Source of the DNA: Aurelia coerulea
Lineage: Eukaryota; Cnidaria; Scyphozoa; Semaeostomeae; Ulmaridae
Assembly: GCA_039566865.1 (NCBI GenBank)
Contig: CM076953.1
Location: 1,240,001-1,304,000, forward strand
Reading direction: 5' to 3'
DNA length: 64,000 bases
This document shows positions 53,401-64,000 of this stretch, in pieces; within the stretch, counting starts at the first letter, position 1, and every line of letters starts with the position of its first letter. The position numbers and the translations under genes were made by a program. A model generated the notes under the pieces. It ran no database searches and had not been told where the DNA came from. It worked only from the letters and a program-made list of their open reading frames with translations.

Positions 53401-56400
53401 ACAAATCAATTAATGATTCTCTATAAATTTCTCAGCCTTAATGGTTATGGAATAGATGCTTTTCTGTGGTAGTGATTCTCTACCAAATTCTCACATCTAT
53501 TGCAATCTGTTGGATTAAAGCTGAATATCTCTGCAACTACAACAGTTACAGCAGTCTAAGTGACTTTTTTGAACTCAGCATCAATTTTGCATCAAAACAT
53601 TGCTATAACAAATCAATTAATGATTCTCTATAAATTTCTCAGCCTTAATGGAATAGATGCTTTTCTGTAGTAGTGATTCTCTACCAAATTCTCACATCTA
53701 TTGCAATCTGTTGGATTAAAGCTGAATATCTCTGCAACTACAACAGTTACAGCAGTCTAAGTAACTTTTTTGAACTCAGCATCCAATTCTGCATCAAAAC
53801 ATTGCTATAACAAATCAATTAATGATTCTCTATAAATTTCTCAGCCTTAATGGAATAGATGCTTTTCTGTAGTAGCGATTCTCTACCAAATTCTCACATC
53901 TATTGCAATCTGTTGGATTAAAGCTGAATATCTCTGCAACTACAACAGTTACAGCAGTCTAAGTAACTTTTTTGAACTCAGCATCAATTCTGCATCAAAA
54001 CATTGCTATAACAAATCAATTAATGATTCTCTATAAATTTCTCAGCCTTAATGGAATAGATGCTTTTCTGTAGTAGTGATTCTCTACCAAATTCTCACAT
54101 CTATTGCAATCTGTTGGATTAAAGCAGAATATCTCTGCAACTACAACAGTTACAGAAGTCTAAGTAACTTTTTTGAACTCAGCATCCAATTCTGCATCGA
54201 AGCATTGCTATAACAAATCAATTAATGATTCTCTATAAATTTCTCAGCCTTAATGGTTATTGGAATAGATGCTTTTTTGTGGTAGTGATTCTCTACCAAA
54301 TTCTCACATCTATTGCAATCTGTTGGATTAAAGCTGAATATCTCTGCAACTACATTAGTTACAGCAGTCTAAGTAACTTTTTTGAACTCAGCATCCAATT
54401 CTGCATCGAAGCATTGCTATAACAAATCATTTAATGATTCTCTATAAATTTCTCAGCCTTAATGGAATAGATGTTTTTCTGTAGTAGTGAATCTCTACCA
54501 AATTCTCACATCTATTGCAATCTGTTGGATTAAAGCTGAATAACTCTGCAACTAAAATAGTTACAGCAGTCTGGTTCACTTTTTTGACCTCAGCATCCAA
54601 TTCTGCATCGAAACATTGCTATAAAAAATCAATTAATGATTCTCTATAAATTTCTCAGCCTTAATGGAATAGATGCTTTTCTGTAGTAGTGATTCTCTAC
54701 CAAATTCTCACATCTATTGCAATCTGTTGGATTAAAGCTGAATATCTCTGCAACTACAATAGTTACAGCAGTCTAAGTAACTTTTTTGAACTCAGCATCC
54801 AATTCTGCATCGAAGCATTGCTATAACAAATCAATTAATGATTCTCTATAAATTTCTCAGCCTTAATGGAATAGATGTTTTTCTGTAGTAGTGATTCTCT
54901 ACCAAATTCTCACATCTATTGCAATCTGTTTGATTAAAGCTGAATATCTCTGCAACTAAAATAGTTACAGCAGTCTGGTTCACTTTTTTGACCTCAGCAG
55001 CCAATTCTGCATCGAAACATTGCTATAACAAATCAATTAATGATTCTCTATAAATTTCTCAGCCTTAATGGAATAGATGCTTTTCTGTAGTAGTGATTCT
55101 CTACCAAATTCTCACATCTATTGCAATCTGTTGGATTAAAGCTGAATATCTCTGCAACTACAACAGCTACAGCAGTCTGAGTAACTTTTTTGAACTCAGC
55201 ATCCAATTCTGCATCGAAACATTGCTATAACAAATCAATTAATGATTCTCTATAAATTTCTCAGCCTTAATGGAATAGATGTTTTTCTGTAGTAGTGATT
55301 CTCTACCAAATTCTCACATCTATTGCAATCTGTTGGATTAAAGCTGAATATCTCTGCAACTACAACAGTTACAGCAGTCTGGTTCACTTATTTGATTTCA
55401 GCATCCAATTCTGCATCGAAATATTGCTATAACAAATCAATTAATGATTCTCTATAAATTTCTCAGCCTTAATGGAATAGATGCTTTTCTGTAGTAGTGA
55501 TTCTCTACCAAATTCTCACATCTATTGCAATCTGTTGGATTAAAGCTGAATATCTCTGCAACTACAACAGTTACAGCAGTCTAAGTCACTTTTTTGAACT
55601 CAGCATCCAATTCTGCATCAAAACATTGCTATAACAAATCAATTAATGATTCTCTATAAATTTCTCAGCCTTAATGGAATAGATGCTTTTCTGTAGTAGT
55701 GATTCTCTACCAAATTCTCACATCTATTGCAATCTGTTGGATTGAAGCTGAATATCTCTGCAACTAAAATAGTTACAGCAGTCTAAGTAACTTTTTTGAA
55801 CTCAGCATCTGATCTTGCATCATAACATTGCTATAACAAATCAATTAATGATTCTCTATAAATTTCTCAGCCTTAATGGAATAGATGCTTTTCTGTAGTA
55901 GTGATTCTCTACCAAATTCTCACATCTATTGCAATCTGTTGGATTAAAGCTGAATCGCTCTGCAACTACTTTAGTTACAGCAGTCTAAGTAACTTTTTTG
56001 AACTCAGCATCCAATTCTGCATCGAAACATTGCTATAAGAAATCATTTAATGATTCTCTATAAATTTCTCAGCCTTAATGGAATAGATGCTTTTCTGTAG
56101 TAGTGATTCTCTACCAAATTCTCACATCTATTGCAATCTGTTGGATTAAAGCTGAATATCTCTGCAACTACAACAGTTACAGCAGTCTAAGTAACTTTTT
56201 TGAACTCAGCATCCAATTCTGCATCGAAACATTGCTATAAGAAATCATTTAATGATTCTCTATAAATTTCTCAGCCTTAATGGAATAGATGCTTTTCTGT
56301 AGTAGTGATTCTCTACCAAATTCTCACATCTATTGCAATCTGTTGGATTAAAGCTGAATATCTCTGCAACTACAACAGTTACAGTAGTCTAAGTAACTTT

Positions 56401-59400
56401 TTTGAACTCAGCATCCAATTCTGCATCGAAGCATTGCTATAACAAATCAATTAATGATTCTCTATAAATTTCTCAGCCTTAATGGAATAGATGTTTTTCT
56501 GTAGTAGTGAATCTCTACCAAATTCTCACATCTATTGCAATCTGTTGGATTAAAGCTGAATATCTCTGCAACTAAAATAGTTACAGCAGTCTAGATAACT
56601 TTTTTGAATTCGGCATCCAATTCTGCATCGAAACATTGCTATAACAAATCAATTAATGATTCTCTATAAATTTCTCAGCCTTAATGGAATAGATGCTTTT
56701 CTGTAGTAGTGATTCTCTACCAAATTCTCACATCTATTGCAATCTGTTGGATTAAAGCTGAATATCTCTGCAACTACTTTAGTTACAGCAGTCTAAGTAA
56801 CTTTTTTGAACTCAGCATCCAATTCTGCATCGAAACATTGCTATAAGAAATCATTTAATGATTCTCTATAAATTTCTCAGCCTTAATGGAATAGATGTTT
56901 TTCTGTAGTAGTGATTCTCTACCAAATTCTCACATCTATTGCAATCTGTTGGATTGAAGCTGAATATCTCTGCAACTACAATAGTTACAGCAGTCTGGTT
57001 CACTTATTTGATTTCAGCATCCAATTCTGCATCGAAATATTGCTATAACAAATCAATTAATGATTCTCTATAAATTTCTCAGCCTTAATGGAATAGATGC
57101 TTTTCTGTAGTAGTGATTCTCTACCAAATTCTCGCATCTATTGCAATCTGTTGGATTAAAGCTGAATACCTCTGCAACTACAACAGTTACAGCAGTCTAA
57201 GTAACTTTTGTAAACTCAGCATCCAATTCTGCATCAAAACATTGCTATAACAAATCAATTAATGATTCTCTATAAATTTCTCAGCCTTAATGGAATAGAT
57301 GCTTTTCTGTAGTAGTGATTCTCTACCAAATTCTCGCATCTATTGCAATCTGTTGGATTAAAGCTGAATATCTCTATTCCTGCAACAGTTACAGCAGTCT
57401 AAGTAACTTTTTGAACTCAGCATCCAATTCTGCATCAAAACATTGCTATAACAAATCAATTAATGATTCTCTATAAATTTCTCAGCCTTAATGGTTATTG
57501 GAATAGATGCTTTTTTGTGGTAGTGATTCTCTACCAAATTCTCGCATCTATTGCAATCTGTTGGATTAAAGCTGAATATCTCTGCAACTACAACAGTTAC
57601 AGCAGTCTAAGTAACTTTTTTAAACTCAGCATCCAATTCTGCATCAAAACATTGCTATAACAAATCAATTAATGATTCTCTATAAATTTCTCAGCCTTAA
57701 TGGTTAATGGAATAGATGTTTTTCTGTAGTAGTGATTCTCTACCAAATTCTCACATCTATTGCAATCTGTTGGATTAAAGCTGAATATCTCTGCAACTAC
57801 AACAGTTACAGCAGTCTAAGTAACGTTTTTGAACTCAGCATCCAATTCTGCATCAAAACATTGCTATAAGAAATCAATTAATGATTCTCTATAAATTTCT
57901 CAGCCTTAATGGAATAGATGTTTTTCTGTAGTAGTGATTCTCTACCAAATTCTCACATCTATTGCAATCTGTTGGATTAAAGCTGAATATCTCAGCAACT
58001 TCAACAGTTACAGCAGTCTAAGTAACTTTTTTGAACTCAGCATCCAATTCTGCATCAAAACATTGCTATAACAAATCAATTAATGATTCTCTATAAATTT
58101 CTCAGCCTTAATGGAATAGATGCTTTTCTGTAGTAGTGATTCTCTACCAAATTCTCGCATCTATTGCAATCTGTTGGATTAAAGCTGAATATCTCTATTC
58201 CTGCAACAGTTACAGCAGTCTAAGTAACTTTTATGAACTCAGCATCCAATTCTGCATCAAAACATTGCTATAACAAATCAATTAATGATTCTCTATAAAT
58301 TTCTCAGCCTTAATGGAATAGATGCTTTTCTGTAGTAGTGATTCTCTACCAAATTCTCGCATCTATTGCAATCTGTTGGATTAAAGCTGAATATCTCTAC
58401 TCCTGCAACAGTTACAGCAATCTAAGTAACTTTTTGAACTCAGCATCCAATTCTGCATCAAAACATTGCTATAACAAATCAATTAATGATTCTCTATAAA
58501 TTTCTCAGCCTTAATGGAATAGATGCTTTTCTGTAGTAGTGATTCTCTACCAAATTCTCGCATCTATTGCAATCTGTTGGATTAAAGCTGAATATCTCTG
58601 CAACTACAACAGTTACAGCAGTCTAAGTAACTTTTTTGAACTCAGCATCCAATTCTGCATCAAAACATTGCTATAACAAATCAATTAATGATTCTCTATA
58701 AATTTCTCAGCCTTAATGGTTATTGGAATAGATGCTTTTTTGTGGTAGTGATTCTCTACCAAATTCTCGCATCTATTGCAATCTGTTGGATTAAAGCTGA
58801 ATATCTCTGCAACTACAACAGTTACAGCAGTCTAAGTAACTTTTTGAACTCAGCATCCAATTCTGCATCAAAACATTGCTATAACAAATCAATTAACGAT
58901 TCTCTATAAATTTCTCAGCCTTAATGGTTAATGGAATAGATGTTTTTCTGTAGTAGTGATTCTCTACCAAATTCTCCCATCTATTGCAATCTGTTGGATT
59001 AAAGCTGAATATCTCTGCAACTACAACAGTTACAGTAGTCTAAGTAACTTTTTTGAACTCAGCATCCAATTCTGCATCAAAACATTGCTATAACAAATCA
59101 ATTAATGATTCTCTATAAATTTCTCAGCCTTAATGGAATAGATGCTTTTCTGTAGTAGTGATTCTCTACCAAATTCTCGCATCTATTGCAATCTGTTGGA
59201 TGAAGCTGAATATCTCTGCAACTACAACAGTTACAGCAGTCTAAGTAACTTTTTTGAACTCAGCATCCAATTCTGCATCAAAACATTGCTATAACAAATC
59301 AATTAATGATTCTCTATAAATTTCTCAGCCTTAATGGAATAGATGCTTTTCTGTAGTAGTGATTCTCTACCAAATTCTCGCATCTATTGCAATCTGTTGG

Positions 59401-62400
59401 ATTAAAGCTGAATATCTCTGCAACTACAACAGTTACAGAAGTCTAAGTAACTTTTTTGAACTCAGCATCCAATTCTGCATCAAAACATTGCTATAACAAA
59501 TCAATTAATGATTCTCTATAAATTTCTCAGCCTTAATGGAATAGATGCTTTTCTGTAGTAGTGATTCTCTACCAAATTCTCGCATCTATTGCAATCTGTT
59601 GGATTAAAGCTGAATATCTCTGCAACTACAACAGTTACAGCAGTCTAAGTAACTTTTTGAACTCAGCATCCAATTCTGCATCAAAACATTGCTATAACAA
59701 ATCAATTAATGATTCTCTATAAATTTCTCAGCCTTAATGGAATAGATGCTTTTCTGTAGTAGTGATTCTCTACCAAATTCTCGCATCTATTGCAATCTGT
59801 TGGATTGAAGCTGAATATCTCTACTCCTGCAACAGTTACAGCAGTCTAAGTAACTTTTTGAACTCAGCATCCAATTCTGCATCAAAACATTGCTATAACA
59901 AATCAATTAATGATTCTCTATAAATTTCTCAGCCTTAATGGAATAGATGCTTTTCTGTAGTAGTGATTCTCTACCAAATTCTCACATCTATTGCAATCTG
60001 TTGGATTAAAGCTGAATATCTCTGCAACTACAACAGTTACAGCAGTCTAAGTAACTTTTTGAACTCAGCATCCAATTCTGCATCGAAATCATTGCTATAA
60101 CAAATCAATTAATGATTCTCTATAAATTTCTCAGCCTTAATGGAATAGATGCTTTTCTGTAGTAGTGATTCTCTACCAAATTCTCACATCTATTGCAATC
60201 TGTTGGATTGAAGCTGAATATCTCTGCAACTACAACAGTTACAGCAGTCTAAGTAACTTTTTTGAACTCAGCATCCAATTCTGCATCAAAACATTGCTAT
60301 AACAAATCAATTAATGATTCTCTATAAATTTCTCAGCCTTAATGGTTATGGAATAGATGCTTTTTCTGTAGTAGTGATTCTCTACCAAATTCTCACATCT
60401 ATTGCAATCTGTTGGATTAAAGCTGAATATCTCTGCAACTACAACAGTTACAGCAGTCTAAGTAACTTTTTGAACTCAGCATCCAATTCTGCATCAAAAC
60501 ATTGCTATAACAAATCAATTAATGATTCTCTATAAATTTCTCAGCCTTAATGGTTAATGGAATAGATGTTTTTCTGTAGTAGTGATTCTCTACCAAATTC
60601 TCGCATCTATTGCAATCTGTTGGATTGAAGCTGAATATCTCTGCAACTACAACAGTTACAGCAGTCTAAGTAACTTTTTGAACTCAGCATCCAATTCTGC
60701 ATCAAAACATTGCTATAACAAATCAATTAATGATTCTCTATAAATTTCTCAGCCTTAATGGAATAGATGCTTTTCTGTAGTAGTGATTCTCTACCAAATT
60801 CTCACATCTATTGCAATCTGTTGGATGAAGCTGAATATCTCTGCAACTACAACAGTTACAGCAGTCTAAGTAACTTTTTTGAACTCAGCATCCAATTCTG
60901 CATCAAAACATTGCTATAACAAATCAATTAATGATTCTCTATAAATTTCTCAGCCTTAATGGAATAGATGCTTTTCTGTAGTAGTGATTCTCTACCAAAT
61001 TCTCGCATCTATTGCAATCTGTTGGATTAAAGCTGAATATCTCTGCAACTACAACAGTTACAGCAGTCTAAGTAACTTTTTTGAACTCAGCATCCAATTT
61101 TGCATCAAAACATTGCTATAACAAATCAATTAATGATTCTCTATAAATTTCTCAGCCTTAATGGAATAGATGCTTTTCTGTAGTAGTGATTCTCTACCAA
61201 ATTCTCGCATCTATTGCAATCTGTTGGATTAAAGCTGAATATCTCTGCAACTACAACAGTTACAGCAGTCTAAGTAACTTATTTGAACTCAGCATCCAAT
61301 TCTGCATCAAAACATTGCTATAACAAATCAATTAATGATTCTCTATAAATTTCTCAGCCTTAATGGTTATTGGAATAGATGCTTTTTCTGTAGTAGTGAT
61401 TCTCTACCAAATTCTCGCATCTATTGCAATCTGTTGGATTAAAGCTGAATATCTCTGCAACTACAACAGTTACAGAAGTCTAAGTAACTTTTTTGAACTC
61501 AGCATCGAATTCTGCATCAAAACATTGCTATAACAAATCAATTAATGATTCTCTATAAATTTCTCAGCCTTAATGGTTATTGGAATAGATGCTTTTCTGT
61601 AGTAGTGATTCTCTACCAAATTCTCGCATCTATTGCAATCTGTTGGATTAAAGCTGAATATCTCTGCAACTACAACAGTTACAGCAGTCTGGTTCACTTT
61701 TTTGAATTTCAGCATCCAATTCTGCATCGAAATATTGCTATAACAAATCAATTAATGATTCTCTATAAATTTCTCAGCCTTAAATGGAATAGATGCTTTT
61801 TCTGTAGTAGTGATTCTCTACCAAATTCTCGCATCTATTGCAATCTGTTGGATTAAAGCTGAATATCTCTGCAACTACAACAGTTACAGCAGTCTGGTTC
61901 ACTTATTTGATTTCAGCATCCAATTCTGCATCGAAATATTGCTATAACAAATCAATTAATGATTCTCTATAAATTTCTCAGCCATGTTTAATGGAATAGA
62001 TGTTTTTCTGTAGTAGTGATTCTCTACCAAATTCTCACATCTATTGCAATCTGTTGGATTAAAGCTGAATATCTCTGCAACTACAACAGTTACAGCAGTC
62101 TGGTTCACTTTTTTGAATTTAGCATCCAATTCTGCATCGAAACATTGCTATAACAAATCAATTAATGATTCTCTATAAATTTCTCAGCCTTAATGGTTAT
62201 TGGAATAGATGCTTTTTTGTGGTAGTGATTCTCTACCAAATTCTCACATCTATTGCAATCTGTTGGATTAAAGCTGAATATCTCTGCAACTAAAATAGTT
62301 ACAGCAGTCTAAGTAACTTTTTTGAACTCAGCATCCAATTCTGCATCCAAACATTGCTATAACAAATCAATTAATGATTCTCTATAAATTTCTCAGCCTT

Positions 62401-63606
62401 AATGGAATAGATGCTTTTCTGTAGTAGTGATTCTCTACCAAATTCTCGCATCTATTGCAATCTGTTGGATTAAAGCTGAATATCTCTGCAACTACAACAG
62501 TTACAGCAGTCTAAGTGACTTTTTTGAACTCAGCATCTAATTTTGCATCAAAACATTGCTATAACAAATCAATTAATGATCCACTAAAAATTTCTCAGCC
62601 TTAATGGAATAGATGCTTTTCTGTAGTAGTGATTCTCTACCAAATTCTCACATCTATTGCAATCTGTTGGATTAAAGCTGAATATCTCTGCAACTACAAC
62701 AGTTACAGCAGTCTAAGTAACTTTTTTGAACTCAGCATCTAATTTTGCATCAAAACATTGCTATAACAAATCAATTAATGATTCTCTATAAATTTCTCAG
62801 CCTTAATGGAATAGATGCTTTTCTGTAGTAGTGATTCTCTACCAAATTCTCACATCTATTGCAATCTGTTGGATTAAAGCTGAATCGCTCTGCAACTACT
62901 TTAGTTACAGCAGTCTAAGTAACTTTTTTGAACTCAGCATCTAATTTTGCATCAAAACATTGCTATAACAAATCAATTAATGATTCTCTATAAATTTCTC
63001 AGCCTTAATGGAATAGATGCTTTTCTGTAGTAGCGATTCTCTACCAAATTCTCACATCTATTGCAATCTGTTGGATTAAAGCTGAATATCTCTGCAACTA
63101 CAACAGTTACAGCAGTCTAAGTAACTTTTTTGAACTCAGCATCCAATTCTGCATCAAAGCATTGCTATAACAAATCAATTAATGATTCTCTATAAATTTC
63201 TCAGCCTTAATGGTTATTGGAATAGATGCTTTTTTGTGGTAGTGATTCTCTACCAAATTCTCACATCTATTGCAATCTGTTGGATTAAAGCTGAATATCT
63301 CAGCAACTTCAACAGTTACAGTAGTCTAAGTAACTTTTTTGAACTCAGCATCCAATATTCTGCATCAAAACATTGCTATAAGAAATCATTTAATGATTCT
63401 CTATAAATTTCTCAGCCTTAATGTTTAATGGAATAGATGCTTTTTTGTGGTAGTGATTCTCTACCAAATTCTCGCATCTATTGCAATCTGTTGGATTAAA
63501 GCTGAATATCTCTGCAACTTCAACAGTTACAGTAGTCTAAGTAACTTTTTTGAACTCAGCATCCAATATTCTGCATCAAAACATTGCTATAAGAAATCAT
63601 TTAATG
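44419..63606. repeat. Satellite array, about 90-95 monomers of 201-209 bp
   Basis: The landmark ATGATTCTCTATAAATTTCT recurs every 201-209 bp from 44625 to 63393. A typical monomer then carries CTCAGCCTTAATGG, AATAGATGCTTTTCTGTAGT, ATTCTCACATCTATTGCAAT, CTGTTGGATTAAAGCTGAAT, ACAACAGTTACAGCAGTC and CATCCAATTCTGCATC. Monomers are mostly over 90 percent alike by eye. Length differs mainly by an 8-bp presence/absence (GGTTATTGG or GGTTAATGG versus GG) and by the number of T in CTTTTTTGAACTC. The array ends in diverged monomers on both sides (44419-44620 and 63540-63606). Some monomers are open for 65 codons, but others carry frame-changing indels, so it is not coding. It starts about 870 bp upstream of the PRDX4 ATG. 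Confidence 0.97.
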
Positions 63607-64000
63607 GAATATCTGAAGAATCGGAATGAAATTGCATTCTTGATTTTTTGATATCCCTGCTGGTTATTAGAGCAGATTCGATTCCATGATATATGAACAG
63701 AAGAGGCATAGAAAATGGAAACTCGGCAACTGGCTTACATTCTATAAATTAAACAGATATAATAGACTCCGCATAAGAACAAATTCACTAGAACGATCCC
63801 CTGGGCTGTTATTTCATAATAAAATATCGAAATATTTTCATGTATCGATATGTGGATATCTTTTGATATTCTAAAAAATTAAGTTACCGTTTTGTAAGTC
63901 TTTCTTTGGGTTGTTTTGCAAATCTCACAGTTTTACGTTTTTGTTTATCATCAGTACTAGTTAGTTGAGGTAAGCTGATCGTGCTCTGAGTTGTTTTACT
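63607..64000. other. Unassigned sequence past the satellite
   Basis: Unique AT-rich sequence; a 62-codon frame at 63686-63874 has no recognised domain. It could be the start of a neighbouring gene region, but no support is visible. Confidence 0.4.

Noticed and set aside
44419..63606. CRISPR-like array
   Set aside because: Repeats are over 200 bp and contiguous with no unique spacers, in an animal genome.
44826..63629. A 65-73-codon hydrophobic frame recurring through the satellite (starting MILYKFLSLNGYWNR)
   Set aside because: It is open only in monomers with the 8-bp extra segment; neighbouring monomers shift frame or stop. No ribosome-start context or independent conservation supports translation; it is a by-product of the repeat.

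Overview
The window reads as nuclear DNA of a marine invertebrate animal. An anthozoan cnidarian is my best guess, not proven. The reasons are AT-rich sequence, spliced animal housekeeping genes with GT/AG introns, single-exon rhodopsin-type receptor genes, and a very high density of short inverted-repeat transposons and 5'-truncated LINEs. No bacterial gene organisation, rRNA, tRNA or CRISPR was seen.

Host genes. Two complete spliced genes lie head to tail on the minus strand. PRDX4, an ER-type 2-Cys peroxiredoxin, has 9 coding exons (43547 down to 35499; 249 aa). ATP5PO, the OSCP subunit of mitochondrial ATP synthase, has 7 coding exons (34077 down to 20436; 216 aa). Every exon junction was read from the sequence and the frames close exactly. 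Two single-exon class A GPCR-like genes lie to the left: one on the minus strand (10773-11696) and a more divergent one on the plus strand (18664-19653), whose last 90 or so bases are copied again downstream in 164-bp tandem units.

Mobile DNA. At least four LINE 3' fragments or pseudogenes are visible (7056-7545, 12836-15140, 16621-17843, 25545-26465, plus a fragment at 35590-35955). There are many non-autonomous DNA elements. Several have diagnostic target-site duplications: TTAA (piggyBac-like; 29865-30468, 30808-31580, 40120-40692), 8 bp (hAT-like; 39074-39234) and 9 bp (MULE-like; 6200-6341). Others have TA-bordered ends. A roughly 175-bp inverted-repeat family occurs about eight times, once as a head-to-head hairpin dimer. 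Several insertions are nested, which gives their relative ages.

Layout. 1-9.7 kb: no gene recognised, scattered small elements. 9.7-20 kb: MITE cluster, two GPCRs and LINE remains. 20.4-34.1 kb: ATP5PO with introns swollen by transposons. 34.1-35.5 kb: its promoter region. 35.5-43.5 kb: PRDX4. 44.4-63.6 kb: one satellite array of roughly 90-95 monomers of 201-209 bp, with sequence subtypes recurring about every five monomers. 63.6-64 kb: unassigned.

No new multi-gene system was found. The most unusual structures are the satellite with imperfect higher-order periodicity, the piggyBac-like element whose end has expanded into an 18-copy minisatellite, the hairpin MITE dimer and the repeated GPCR tail.
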